Assembly (NCBI GenBank): GCA_024232355.1
Contig: JAAEPW010000839.1
Span: 1 to 64,000, forward strand
From: Chloroflexota bacterium
Lineage (GTDB): Bacteria > Chloroflexota > Anaerolineae > B4-G1
Direction: 5' to 3'
Length of the DNA stretch: 64,000 nt
Shown: positions 29,923 to 39,288 of the stretch, one piece after another
How positions within the stretch are numbered: the first letter of the stretch is position 1
Layout of the letters: each line of letters begins with the position of its first letter
Translations under genes and position numbers: made by a program
The notes under the pieces: model-generated
What the model saw: only the letters and a program-made list of their open reading frames with translations
The model's database searches: none
Told to the model about the DNA's origin: nothing

Positions 29923-32900
29923 CTATTTCTTCAACACGATCGGCAGGTAAATATAGTGCATTGTATCGACAGAAACCACGGTCACGTAATCCATGTACGT
30001 GACCGGCACCACAGTGCACGGGTTGGTCGCCTCGACTGTGACGGCGTAGGTGTTCGAGATGGCATAGGTGTTGGTCACCGGATTACCATACTTGATCAGC
30101 CCACCACCAAAGTCCCAGCTATAATCCACGGGCAAGACGAGGGTCCCATCATTCACCACTCCGGTAAAGGTGACCGTGTCGTCCGTCTCGGGGGCAGCCG
30201 GACTATAGTCAAAGTTGACGCTCGTCACCGGGTTGCACGACGGCCAGACCTCGACGGTGTGAGTGTCATTGACGATGCCATTGCAGTACTCGACCTCCGC
30301 CATGTTGACGACGTCCCCACCGCTTGCCGTTAGTGTGACGTCAAAGGTAACGGTGATGGGATTCCCGGCAGTGATCGGTTCGTCCGTCGTCCAGTAGACG
30401 GCGCCCGCATCGTACCAGGCGATGCCGCCGGTCGCGTCCACGTCGCCAGCGTACTCCATCCCAACCGGCAGCGCGTCGGTCAAGACGGTGCCGGGAGCGA
30501 CGAATGCACTATCGATGACAACCTGCATCTGGACCACGGTGCCACTGGTGGCCGTGAGCGGACCGCTCTTGTCGATGTCGAGCGCTTCGCAGGGCCAGAC
30601 GGTGGACACGGTGTCGGCGTATGTGTCCATACCACACGCATTGATGACGGTCACCTCAACCACAAAGTCACTCGCGTCGGTATAGACGTGGGTGACGTTC
30701 ATACCCGTGCCGACGCCGCCATCACCAAAGTTCCAGGTGTAGGTCATAGGTGTATCACCACCCGCCACCGTGCCGGTAAAGGTGACCATTGCGCCCACCT
30801 CCGGCTCAGCCGGGCTGTAGCCAAAGTCAAGGTCCATCGGCGGAACACACACGACCACATCAGTGACCATCACAGTGTGAGAGATGACGGATACCCCCAT
30901 CCCGCCACAATTGGTGGCCGTCATCCACACCGTATAGTCGCCGGATTGGGTAAAGGTGTGCGTCGCGTTGACTCCCGTCGCCGCCCCACCGTCGCCAAAG
31001 TCCCAGGTGTAGGCGATGGGGGCATCCCCACTCGCCACCGTGCCGGTAAAGGTGACCGTCGCGTCCTCCTCTGGCTCGGCTGGACTATAGTCAAAGTCAG
31101 CGCCTGCCACGGGGTCACACGGTGGCTGGGCCGCGATGGTGTGGGTATCGCTGATCATGGTATTGCAGTACACTACCTCCGCCGTGTTGGTGACAGGCCC
31201 ACTGCTCGCCGTTAGTGTGACGTCAAAAGTGATAGTGATGCCCGTCATCTGCGGCAACAAGACTGAGCCGGCCATCGTCCAGTACACGGCATCGTCGCCC
31301 AAATCGTACCAGGCCATACCGTTGCTGGCTTGCAAGTTGCCGGCGTACGTCATTCCGGTTGGTATCGTATCGGTCATGACTACACCAGAGGTAAACAGGG
31401 TACTGCTGAGCACGATCTGCATCTGGACTACATCGCCGGTGGTGGCGGTGAGCGGGCCGCTCTTGTCCACCGCCATCGGCGCGCCGTAGACCAGGGTTGT
31501 GGCAGCCGAATCTTCCAACTCTGCGCCGAGCGAGGTGTGAGTGATCTCGGCCGTATTGGTGATCATAGCACCGCACTCGCCACCGGCTGTGACCGGGATA
31601 GTGAGCATCAGCGATTCGGCGTAGGTGACGTTGCCGGTCCAGGTGATGAGGCCGCTTGCGCCCATACTGTCGTCCAGCGTGCCGTGGTTGGCGGACGCGC
31701 CGCCAGCGTAGGTGGTGCCGAGATCGAGATAGTCGGTCAGTATCACGCCCGAGGCCGGGACTGGGCCGTTGTTTTCGACCAGGATGGTGTAGGTTATCAC
31801 TTCACCCATCACGGCCGTGTCCGGGCCGGATTTGATCATGGACAACTCGACGGCGGGGCATGGGCTGGATATGGTCACGTCGTCAATGTAGAGGTCGCTG
31901 CCATAGTCGCTGATCGCCAGGAAACCGACAATGACGTCGCTTTCGCCGATATAGTCCGCCAGGTCTACCACGTGTTCAGCCCAAAAGTCTCCGCTGCTGT
32001 CGTAGCGGAGTATTTCCGCGCCCACGTCGGTAAAGACGGTACCGCCGTCAATAGAGACCTGGACCTGGATACGGTCAGGGGCTGTCGGGTAAGAGTTGTC
32101 GTGGAACATCCAGAAACTCACCTCGGGGTCAGTAGCCATCGAGAGGTCCACGCTGCTGCTGGAGAGGCGAGCCGCGCCGCCATCGTTCACGCTGAACGAG
32201 TTAAAGCGGGCCATATAGTCCCCGCCGTGCGGCAAATAGCCGACCGGATGTACTGTCCCAGTCTCTTGCGTCCAGGTGGGGGAATCGGTGGCTACGACGA
32301 CCTCGTTCGTCCAGCCTGCCGGTGGGAAAGCGCCCTCGAAACCCTCGCCCAGGTAGAATTCTATCGCGGTGTTCACCGGCGGCGCTTCGACAACGACCGC
32401 TGTACTGATAGCCGGGGCAGAGATGACGGCGGTGTTGGTCATGACCGGTTCCAGGCACGGAACCGTGGGGCTGAGTTCAAAGGTGATGGTCACACTTTCG
32501 AGCGAGTTCAGCACACCATTCCACTCCAGGCCGCCAGCGTCGTTGGTGACGATGCTGCCGGGGCCATCCACGACCACATTCATCGCCGGGCCAACTGTGC
32601 CGGAGGGAAAGGTGTCCACGATGGAGGCGGCGGCAGCCGGGATCTCGCCATAGTTTTCGGCATAGACGGTATAGGGGATCGGGTCTCCGGCAACGACGAG
32701 CGCCGGGCCTTCTTTCCAGCCGTCGAGACGGGGCTGGAGCGGTTCGTATACCGCTTCGAGGGTCAACGTATAGTCGCCGGTGTCGTCCACCATGATATAG
32801 TAGAGTTGGTTGTAGTTGACGTTTACATTCACCTCACCCGAACCATACACAGAATCCAGCGTGGTGAACGTGCCGCCACAACCGCCGTCCGACGTGCCGA

Positions 32901-35457
32901 TGGCAAGATCACTGTTGGTCTCTGTCGTCAGGGTCATGATGCCGGTGGCCGTAGGCGTCAGTGTAAACCAGACGTCGTCGCCAAAACCCCAGAAGGCATC
33001 GTCGTCGTCGTAGGTTCCGATGGTTCCCCAGTACATATCGCCGCTCGGGTCGAGCGCGATGGCCCCTTCGCAGTAGGCGTTGGGATTCTGGATACCCACG
33101 GTCGGTGCGTCCAGGTCGAGCAGCGCGCCATCGCCGGTGATCCAGGCGGTGTTGTCCACGCTCAAGCCCAGAGAGATGGCGTCCATCATAAAGCCGATCT
33201 GCACATCCTCGCCGTTGGTGACGACGCCCGTCCATGTCAGCATGTCGCTGGCGACGATCACAGCGCCGGAATCGGCCCAGGCGGAGGCGGCCACGTAGGC
33301 CGCAGAGCCGGTGGGCAAGTCGTCGGTGAGCGTGGCGTTGGTGGCGTTGGCGACGCCGGTGTTGGAGACGGTGATGGTGTAGGGGAATTGTGTGCCGACC
33401 ACCGCGCGCCGCTCCCCGTGTGCGTTGTCGGGCACGGTGTCCTTCACCGAAGTGCTCAGGTCGGGCACAAAGGCGGGCGTGACGATCACCACCCCAGTGC
33501 ATATCTCGCTGGGGGCCATAGGATCGCTGATGCATGCGGTATTGGTGATGGTGCTATCGTAGAGCGGAGCGCCCAGGATGCCCACGGTAAAGGTAAAGTA
33601 CTCGGTGGTCTGTGTGAGCACCGCGCCGCCCCATTCCAGGTAGCCCACACCCTCGGTGATGGTTCCAGATGAAGCGAGCGCCGAACTGGCGACGTAGCCG
33701 GTGTTGGCCGGAATGGTGTCGGTCAGGTAGACGTTGGAGGCGTCCAGGTCACCCGAGTTTTCGATGGCGATGGTGTAGGTGATGATCCAGTTGTCAAAGT
33801 CGGCGGCGGCGGTCTTGATAGAGCCTGAAAAGTCGGGCTCGGGCTCGGTGATGCTCACGTCATCTATGGATATGTCACTGTAAAAGCTTGCGGCCTCCAT
33901 AGCTCGGAAACGGATCTGGTTAACGTTCGACTTGTACGGGGTCAGGTCTAGCGAGAACTGGGTCCACGCGGTGAACGCTGTGTCTATCACGAGGGTATCG
34001 CTGATCCAGATGGACCCGTCGTAGACGTCGACGGCCAACGTCGAGGTCGGATGGCCGGGAGTGCTCATATTCCACAACCAGAATTTGAGGATCGGGTTGC
34101 TGTAACCACTCAAATCCACAAGGGGCGAAAGCAAGTTGGCAGGCAGGGCATCGTATGGGCCTGAGCTGTCATCTATCCAGGCAAAGTAGCCCGAGCCTGA
34201 GGTGTGATCGGAATCCGCGCCATAACCGGCCGACGTGCCAAACAGCCAATCTTCTCCCGCGTCGCCAGGGTCGTTCGTCCAGCCATCGGGAATGGCTCCA
34301 CCGTTCTCAAAATCTTCGTCCAAGGTGAGCAAAGGAGCCACAGGAGTGGTATTGACAACCATCACGTCCACCGACGCGATGGCGGAAGGGTCAGAGATGG
34401 TAGCAGTATTGGTGATAGTGGTGTCGTAGAGTGGAGCACCCAGAATGCCCACGGTAAAAGTGAGGTATTCAGTGGTGTGGCTGAGCACTGTGCCACCCCA
34501 TTCCAGGTAGCCTATGCCCTCGGTGATGGTTCCGGTGGAGGCAACTGCCGAGCTGGCGACGTAGCCGGTGTTGGCGGGGATGGTGTCGGTCAGGTAGACG
34601 TTGGCGGCATTCGCCAGGCCCGAGTTTTCGATGTCGATGGTGTAGGTGATGACCCAGTTGTCAAAGTCGGCGTCGGCGGTCTTGGTGGAGCCTACAAAGT
34701 TGGGGGCAAACGTCGCGTCCATTTCCAGGCGCAAGTTGGGGCGAGCGTACGTCCTGTCATCATAGCTCGGAGGCGTTTCGCTATCTGCATAGCCATAGGC
34801 CGTGCGATAGTCGGGAGAAGTGGAGGTAGCATTGACTGTAGAAGCATCACCATACGCTCCGTTATCCCCCCACAACACCTGAACGATCAGGTTATTCGAC
34901 ATATCAAAGTCAAAGTCTGTGATGTCGAACCAGGCCCAACCGATGCTGCTTGGTAGAGTCTCGGGATTTGCATTGTACACAACTGTTGCGCCGGTCATAT
35001 CGGTGTAGGCAGTGCCAAAGGCTGTGTCCGAGGTTTCTAAAAGGCTGATGCTAAAATCTACCAGGCCAAGGGGATTGCCAACACTGCTGATGTCGAACGC
35101 GATGCGTTCGATTGATCCAGAGTAGCCAATCTCTGACCCCAGGTATAGCACCTGGGTTAGATTGTTCTCATAGAAAGTATAGAATGGATAGTCGGACGAT
35201 ATAGCACCCGTGCCGATCGTCTGGGTGATGAACTGGGTAGTAGCAGCCGTGGCCCTTGGCGCGTCAGTCGCCGGGGGCGCTGGTTGCTCTATCGTGGCCC
35301 AAGCGGGCAGCAGTGTTCTTTCGGGGCGGGTCAGCGGTGGGGCCGGTTGTTGTTCTTTTGCCTGCCCTGCCGTGCTGGGGGCCGCGTACACAAAGGGCAC
35401 ACTCATGCTGAGAATAGTCAGCACGGTTAGTGCCCGCCACAAAGTCTTGCGTATCAT
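29923..35457 (-). CDS. Secreted DUF11/PKD repeat protein with C-terminal YLP tail
   Basis: This is an 1844-residue surface or extracellular protein. It has a signal peptide (MIRKTLWRALTVLTILSM..., cleavage near AYA/APS) and GGAG 7 nt before the ATG. Next is a beta-rich region to about residue 250, followed by alternating DUF11 units (motif YTIxxxNxGxxxAxxVxxTDxxP) and two jelly-roll modules resembling cleaved-adhesin/MAM domains (FENGGAIPDGWTN...; FEGAFPPAGWTNE...). The C-terminal third has three PKD domains (TWDFGDGG, TWNFGDGG, SWDFGGG) interleaved with further DUF11 units. The last residues are HYIYLPIVLKK, matching the tails of three other secreted proteins in the window. No catalytic domain is seen, so an adhesive or structural role is likely. 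Two of the DUF11 units are nearly identical, pointing to recent internal duplication. Confidence 0.9.
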   Translation of the reverse strand: MIRKTLWRALTVLTILSMSVPFVYAAPSTAGQAKEQQPAPPLTRPERTLLPAWATIEQPAPPATDAPRATAATTQFITQTIGTGAISSDYPFYTFYENNLTQVLYLGSEIGYSGSIERIAFDISSVGNPLGLVDFSISLLETSDTAFGTAYTDMTGATVVYNANPETLPSSIGWAWFDITDFDFDMSNNLIVQVLWGDNGAYGDASTVNATSTSPDYRTAYGYADSETPPSYDDRTYARPNLRLEMDATFAPNFVGSTKTADADFDNWVITYTIDIENSGLANAANVYLTDTIPANTGYVASSAVASTGTITEGIGYLEWGGTVLSHTTEYLTFTVGILGAPLYDTTITNTATISDPSAIASVDVMVVNTTPVAPLLTLDEDFENGGAIPDGWTNDPGDAGEDWLFGTSAGYGADSDHTSGSGYFAWIDDSSGPYDALPANLLSPLVDLSGYSNPILKFWLWNMSTPGHPTSTLAVDVYDGSIWISDTLVIDTAFTAWTQFSLDLTPYKSNVNQIRFRAMEAASFYSDISIDDVSITEPEPDFSGSIKTAAADFDNWIITYTIAIENSGDLDASNVYLTDTIPANTGYVASSALASSGTITEGVGYLEWGGAVLTQTTEYFTFTVGILGAPLYDSTITNTACISDPMAPSEICTGVVIVTPAFVPDLSTSVKDTVPDNAHGERRAVVGTQFPYTITVSNTGVANATNATLTDDLPTGSAAYVAASAWADSGAVIVASDMLTWTGVVTNGEDVQIGFMMDAISLGLSVDNTAWITGDGALLDLDAPTVGIQNPNAYCEGAIALDPSGDMYWGTIGTYDDDDAFWGFGDDVWFTLTPTATGIMTLTTETNSDLAIGTSDGGCGGTFTTLDSVYGSGEVNVNVNYNQLYYIMVDDTGDYTLTLEAVYEPLQPRLDGWKEGPALVVAGDPIPYTVYAENYGEIPAAAASIVDTFPSGTVGPAMNVVVDGPGSIVTNDAGGLEWNGVLNSLESVTITFELSPTVPCLEPVMTNTAVISAPAISTAVVVEAPPVNTAIEFYLGEGFEGAFPPAGWTNEVVVATDSPTWTQETGTVHPVGYLPHGGDYMARFNSFSVNDGGAARLSSSSVDLSMATDPEVSFWMFHDNSYPTAPDRIQVQVSIDGGTVFTDVGAEILRYDSSGDFWAEHVVDLADYIGESDVIVGFLAISDYGSDLYIDDVTISSPCPAVELSMIKSGPDTAVMGEVITYTILVENNGPVPASGVILTDYLDLGTTYAGGASANHGTLDDSMGASGLITWTGNVTYAESLMLTIPVTAGGECGAMITNTAEITHTSLGAELEDSAATTLVYGAPMAVDKSGPLTATTGDVVQMQIVLSSTLFTSGVVMTDTIPTGMTYAGNLQASNGMAWYDLGDDAVYWTMAGSVLLPQMTGITITFDVTLTASSGPVTNTAEVVYCNTMISDTHTIAAQPPCDPVAGADFDYSPAEPEEDATVTFTGTVASGDAPIAYTWDFGDGGAATGVNATHTFTQSGDYTVWMTATNCGGMGVSVISHTVMVTDVVVCVPPMDLDFGYSPAEPEVGAMVTFTGTVAGGDTPMTYTWNFGDGGVGTGMNVTHVYTDASDFVVEVTVINACGMDTYADTVSTVWPCEALDIDKSGPLTATSGTVVQMQVVIDSAFVAPGTVLTDALPVGMEYAGDVDATGGIAWYDAGAVYWTTDEPITAGNPITVTFDVTLTASGGDVVNMAEVEYCNGIVNDTHTVEVWPSCNPVTSVNFDYSPAAPETDDTVTFTGVVNDGTLVLPVDYSWDFGGGLIKYGNPVTNTYAISNTYAVTVEATNPCTVVPVTYMDYVTVVSVDTMHYIYLPIVLKK

Positions 35458-35586
35458 TTATTTTCTCCTTTATTATTGTCTTCCTTACTTGCTAAATGGG
35501 TTACGACTGAAACATTCAAACGGGAAAAAATCACCGATACGTATCACCCCCCTTTCATTGGTTGCTGGCAATCTGGTTGCCCGTAG

Positions 35587-35605
35587 GGCGGTTTTGCTAA
35601 CCGCC
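35587..35605. repeat. GGCGGTT-TTGCT-AACCGCC palindrome
   Basis: Seven-bp arms surround a 5-nt loop, with a GAGTTGGAT stretch following. The same palindrome, in the opposite orientation and joined to a GTCGGAT hairpin, lies inside the C25 peptidase gene at 38804-38844, so it is a member of a dispersed family. Confidence 0.75.
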
Positions 35606-35780
35606 TGGCGAGTTGGATAGAGGGCAAATGCCACATAATCCAATCTGAAAAGCTTTTGCCCAAGGCTCAATTCTCTTATCACGAAATCATCCAGTTATTG
35701 CTCTAGCGGGTCACCATTCAGCAAATTTTGGCGTGGTGAATACTGAGTAATGATTACCGCCCGATAACATTATAACCCAT

Positions 35781-35834
35781 CAACCTTCCAAACGCCTTAC
35801 AAAATGGGGCGTCAACCTTCCAAAAACCTTCCAA
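35781..35834. repeat. Direct repeats CAACCTTCCAAA
   Basis: Exact 12-bp copies at 35781-35792 and 35813-35824, and a shorter copy ACCTTCCAA at 35826-35834. There is no coding capacity. Confidence 0.65.
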
Positions 35835-35889
35835 TTTTTCTATTTTCGATGGTTCACCTGATGGCTGCACATGTCGTTTATTGAAGAGT

Positions 35890-35933
35890 GGCGCATTCCC
35901 AAATGCGCCGCAAAAGGTATGCTCGCTCCTCTT
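35890..35933. repeat. Hairpin plus dispersed GCTCGCTCCTCTT repeat
   Basis: A hairpin GGCGCATT-CCC-AAATGCGCC is followed by GCAAAAGGTATGCTCGC and TCCTCTT. A close relative of the latter part is at 44101-44128, so this is a short dispersed intergenic repeat. Confidence 0.6.
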
Positions 35934-35961
35934 CACACAGATGTCACAAAATTACATCCAT

Positions 35962-38900
35962 TTATCGCTCGACCAAGGGCAAAAACACCCGCGCCGACCA
36001 CGGCACGAGCACGCGGTCTGGTTCGAGGGCCGGGTCTCCCAGCAGGACGTAGGTGTCCAGCAGATCCAGACTCTGTCCGGTAGAGGCCAGGATCAGTTTG
36101 CCCGAAAGCGTAGCCTCTCCCAGCGTCTCGGCCTGGCTGTCAAAGATCGCGTGGTAAAATCCGGCAGCGAGACGGTGGTGACCGGTGCCCACCCCCAGCC
36201 CCGTCCCGCCCCAGGCCGCCACCGCTCCCCCACCCTCCCAGGTGACCAACGATTCATCCAGCGTTGGTTCCGGGCGTTGAAAGGCGGCGGTGAAACACGT
36301 CATCTCCAAGACGATGGGCAGGCGGCGACCGTTGCGCAGAACGGGCAGATCGTCCAGGTGAAAAAAGCGCTCAGCCGCCCACTGCTGCCAGGAAGAGTGA
36401 CCGGTGAACTGGATCAGCAGCGCGCCCTGGTTCCAACCGGAGAGGATGTCAGTGTGAAACGCCTCGGTATCCTGAGGTGAGCAGTCACTGACGGCAGGAT
36501 CATTACCCGCGCAATAGTGACGGGTCACCATAAAGGGCGCGGTAACCTGGCTAGCGGCGTAATTGTCCGAGGGCGCGGCAAAATCCCCGCCGTGGTCGGC
36601 ATCGTCGGCCACCAGGAGCACGTCGGCGTTCCAGCCGCCGGGAGAGGGGTTCGTCTCGTACTGGATGATCTTGCCCACCACGATTTGGGCTTCCGCCGCC
36701 GTCTTGACCGGCAGACGGCCCAGCAGCAAGTCTGGCAGGGTGTCGTCGCCATCCACACAGGCGTAGCGATTGTCGGCGGCGGTCTCGCCCAGCTCGGGGT
36801 CGACGTCGGCCAGGTAGGGGGGGATCAGATTCTGGACGCCCCCGCCGCCGTAATCCTTGAAATCATAGCTGCCATCGCCGACCAGCAGCACGTACATCGG
36901 GATAGCGGCTGTCCCGGCGTCGTAGGCGTGCTGCAAAAAAGCGTGGATCGCCTCGGGCGACATTCGCCCCGCGCCATAGGTATCATAGACGGCATCGACG
37001 TCCACGACGGCGACCGTCTGGCCCTGAGCTGCCCGGTGCACGGCCAGGGGAGCGATCGCCGCAGCAAAATCGGGATGGGTGATGATGACGTAATCAGCAT
37101 CGGGCGGGCCATCGAGGATATTGGCGGCCCGGAGCGCCAGCGGAGTTTTGATTTGGTCGTCAGTCACCACCAGATAAGTGGATGTATACGCATCGCCGTC
37201 GCCCAAGGTCAGTGTGTGGGTACCACCGCTCGAAACCAGGTTGTGCCCACTGACCTGCCGGGGGACAATGGGGTCAGTGATCTCATAGACGGACAGATCG
37301 GGGCTGGTCCATCCGGTCAAGGTGTAGGATTGGGGACTTGGGCCACCCTGGAAACGCACCGGGGCAGAAGCGGCCTGGCCCGTGCTGGGGTAGGTCAATC
37401 GGAAAGCGTCGAGCCAGAGCCCCTCGGTCGTGACCCCCACTCCGGGCAAGGAGAGCGTGATCTGATTTGCGCCGTCGAGCAGGAGGGACGCGGGCACGCT
37501 CACGCTTGCCTCAACAGCGGATGTTCCATCCCAGGTGACCTCTCCAACCAGGGCACCAGCCATCGAGACGAGCACCCGATGGTCGGGATTTTGAATGGGA
37601 TCCGTATAGCCCTGGAGCCAGAGGGTCAGGGTGGCAGCGGGGGCCGCGACGGTGGGCAGGGGCGCGTCGAGCCAGATCGAGTAGGTTCCCAGGGTGCGGT
37701 CGGGCTGGCGCAGGTCGTCCCAGTACCAGTGATCGCCGTCGCGGCCCGCGTACCGCGATTCATAGTGTCGGTTCGTCTCGGCTTGCGCGGTGCGCCAGAC
37801 GGTTCCCGAGGGCAGGCCGCCGGGGTCGCCGGATCGGGTACCCATCCGCAGGCCGTCCGTCTGACTATGATCGAGCAGGTAGACGTCGGTGTCCGTAAAA
37901 CGACTGAATTGGGGTTCGGCGTAAAAGAGCACACGGTCACTCGGGTCGAAAACACCGTCGCCCTCGCCCTCGACCCGGATGGCGATTTCTTGGCGGGGCA
38001 GACCGTGGGTCATTCGCAGCGTGCGCGGGTTGAGGCTGTCAACCGGCAGTCCGGCGCTCGCCAGGTCGTCGTAGGTCAGGGCGTAAAGCCCGGCCTCGTC
38101 CACCATCACTTTGAGCGGGCTGCCGGTGATGACGGTCGTGGGCTGAATCAAAGCGCCCGCCGGCCTGCGCGGAGCCTGCCAGCGGGCCGCCACCGGGTTG
38201 ACGAGCGTCGTGGCCAGGGCCTGCGCAAATGGGTCTCGTTCTTGGGCCAGACTGTACGATGAGGACGAGATCGACACCGGCTGCTCGAAAACGATCTCTA
38301 GGCGCAAGGAGCGCACAACCTCCATCTGACTGGCGGCGGGGTTTACGCGCGCGGGATAGACGGTCAGCAGGGCAACCCGCCGCCCCCGCACCCACTGCGG
38401 CGGTCTGAGGCGAGCGACGGCATCGGGGTAGAGGGTGTCGGCGGCGTAGATGGCGGGGTCGGGCGTGCGGATGGCTGGTTCACCGGTGGAAAAGATCGGT
38501 TGACCGTCCGGAGAAAAATGGACGGGTCGGGGCAGTGACGCAGGCAGGGGCAGGTGCGGCAGCGAAACGATCTCCCGCTCCACCTCAACCACGCGCAGCC
38601 AGACCTCGCCGCTGGGCGGCAGGCCGACCAGACCGCTGTAGACGGGCAGTTGGGGATGACCGGGTTGGTCCGAGAGGACAAGACCCTCGATTTCAATCTG
38701 GCTGTACCGGGCGCCAGACATCCTCGTCGTGGTCAGACGGTATTCGGGTAACGTCCAGATTAACGTCAGGCCCTCTGTGCTTGCTCCGAAAATAGGTTTG
38801 TAGGTCGGATTTGTTATCCGACTTGTGGCGGTTAGCAAAACCGCTCCACGTTTTCGTTCTGGAGGGTTCACCACGCGCGTGCCGTCCTCATATTGTCTTG

Positions 38901-39195
38901 TTACCGTTCTCATAGGACGTGCCATCCACGTTTTTGGCAGCACTCGTGGCAAGAGCGGGATCGCAGATCCCTTGTGAGCGACGTAAGAAAATCTCGCTTC
39001 GCTCGTAGCCCCCGTCTCGGGATCGCCGCCCCGGGGACGGGGCTTGGAGCGTTTATACTTTCCTATACTATCAAAAACAGGCCCCGGCTCGACTGGGCCC
39101 ATCGTCTGAGCAGCTTGCAAGGGCAAGATCATTCCCAGAAAAAGAGAGAGCAACAAAATAGACACGCACATTCGACACATCAGTAACATTTTCAT
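35962..39195 (-). CDS. Secreted C25 (gingipain-type) cysteine peptidase with C-terminal YLP tail
   Basis: This 1077-residue protein has a signal peptide (MKMLLMCRMCVSILLLSLFLGMILPLQA) and GAGGAG just before the ATG. A propeptide-like beta-rich region of about 600 residues (including a DPSDRVLFYAEP segment) precedes the clan CD peptidase domain at about 690-1050. The catalytic dyad is visible: His933 in QFTGHSSWQQW and Cys967 in LEMTCFTAAF. Asp-rich DGDDTLPDLLLGRLP is also typical of C25. Gingipains cleave after Arg or Lys, and PorU, a C25 member, is the sortase of the type IX system; which role applies here is unknown. The protein ends ARVFLPLVER. Two dispersed repeat elements are embedded in its N-terminal coding region (residues about 49-71 and 118-131), where they give a sequence unlike the family. 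Confidence 0.9.
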   Translation of the reverse strand: MKMLLMCRMCVSILLLSLFLGMILPLQAAQTMGPVEPGPVFDSIGKYKRSKPRPRGGDPETGATSEARFSYVAHKGSAIPLLPRVLPKTWMARPMRTVTRQYEDGTRVVNPPERKRGAVLLTATSRITNPTYKPIFGASTEGLTLIWTLPEYRLTTTRMSGARYSQIEIEGLVLSDQPGHPQLPVYSGLVGLPPSGEVWLRVVEVEREIVSLPHLPLPASLPRPVHFSPDGQPIFSTGEPAIRTPDPAIYAADTLYPDAVARLRPPQWVRGRRVALLTVYPARVNPAASQMEVVRSLRLEIVFEQPVSISSSSYSLAQERDPFAQALATTLVNPVAARWQAPRRPAGALIQPTTVITGSPLKVMVDEAGLYALTYDDLASAGLPVDSLNPRTLRMTHGLPRQEIAIRVEGEGDGVFDPSDRVLFYAEPQFSRFTDTDVYLLDHSQTDGLRMGTRSGDPGGLPSGTVWRTAQAETNRHYESRYAGRDGDHWYWDDLRQPDRTLGTYSIWLDAPLPTVAAPAATLTLWLQGYTDPIQNPDHRVLVSMAGALVGEVTWDGTSAVEASVSVPASLLLDGANQITLSLPGVGVTTEGLWLDAFRLTYPSTGQAASAPVRFQGGPSPQSYTLTGWTSPDLSVYEITDPIVPRQVSGHNLVSSGGTHTLTLGDGDAYTSTYLVVTDDQIKTPLALRAANILDGPPDADYVIITHPDFAAAIAPLAVHRAAQGQTVAVVDVDAVYDTYGAGRMSPEAIHAFLQHAYDAGTAAIPMYVLLVGDGSYDFKDYGGGGVQNLIPPYLADVDPELGETAADNRYACVDGDDTLPDLLLGRLPVKTAAEAQIVVGKIIQYETNPSPGGWNADVLLVADDADHGGDFAAPSDNYAASQVTAPFMVTRHYCAGNDPAVSDCSPQDTEAFHTDILSGWNQGALLIQFTGHSSWQQWAAERFFHLDDLPVLRNGRRLPIVLEMTCFTAAFQRPEPTLDESLVTWEGGGAVAAWGGTGLGVGTGHHRLAAGFYHAIFDSQAETLGEATLSGKLILASTGQSLDLLDTYVLLGDPALEPDRVLVPWSARVFLPLVER
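38804..38844. repeat. Double hairpin repeat inside a coding sequence
   Basis: Hairpin GTCGGAT-TTGTT-ATCCGAC (38804-38822) is followed by GCGGTT-AGCAA-AACCGC (38828-38844). The second half matches the intergenic palindrome at 35587-35605. It is read through in frame as part of the C25 peptidase. Confidence 0.75.
38985..39050 (+). repeat. Dispersed AAGAAAATCTCG...ACGGGGCTTG repeat inside a coding sequence
   Basis: This shares AAGAAAATCTCG, TTCGCT and CCGTCT blocks and the end ACGGGGCTTG with 62430-62480, which lacks about 15 internal bases. It is translated on the minus strand as residues about 49-71 of the C25 peptidase, a Pro/Arg/Gly-rich segment just after the signal peptide. Confidence 0.75.
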
Positions 39196-39212
39196 CGGGT
39201 CTCCTCAACTCG

Positions 39213-39245
39213 AAATGACCGGGGGGCAATGCCCCCCGGTCATTT
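39213..39245. terminator. Perfect 15-bp stem-loop between two surface-protein genes
   Basis: AAATGACCGGGGGGC and its exact reverse complement flank a 3-nt loop. It lies between the end of the GEVED/SdrD gene and the ribosome site of the C25 peptidase gene, both minus strand. No U-run follows on that strand, so it may be an intercistronic mRNA stabiliser or attenuator rather than a simple terminator. Confidence 0.6.
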
Positions 39246-39288
39246 CCAAAGAACTAGAAAATTGTCCGCGCCCGCCCCACCCCTCGCG

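Larger units (their letters stand above)
35458..35961. other. Gene-free stretch with several short dispersed repeats
   Basis: This 504-bp gap between two minus-strand surface-protein genes has no credible gene. It should contain the promoter of the DUF11/PKD gene, but no convincing hexamers are seen. It holds the GGCGGTT palindrome (35587-35605), the CAACCTTCCAAA direct repeats (35781-35834) and the ATTCCC hairpin/GCTCGCTCCTCTT repeat (35890-35933). Confidence 0.65.

Noticed and set aside
31330..33672. 780-codon plus-strand open frame opposite the DUF11/PKD gene
   Set aside because: Antisense shadow of a GC-rich repeat gene; composition is Gly/Val/Arg/His-rich without domain pattern.
35881..36480. 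199-codon plus-strand frame at the end of the C25 peptidase
   Set aside because: It overlaps the conserved 3' end of the peptidase gene, starts within a dispersed repeat and has no recognisable product.
36517..38262. 581-codon plus-strand open frame opposite the C25 peptidase
   Set aside because: It covers the catalytic domain of a well-supported gene on the other strand and shows no motif of its own.
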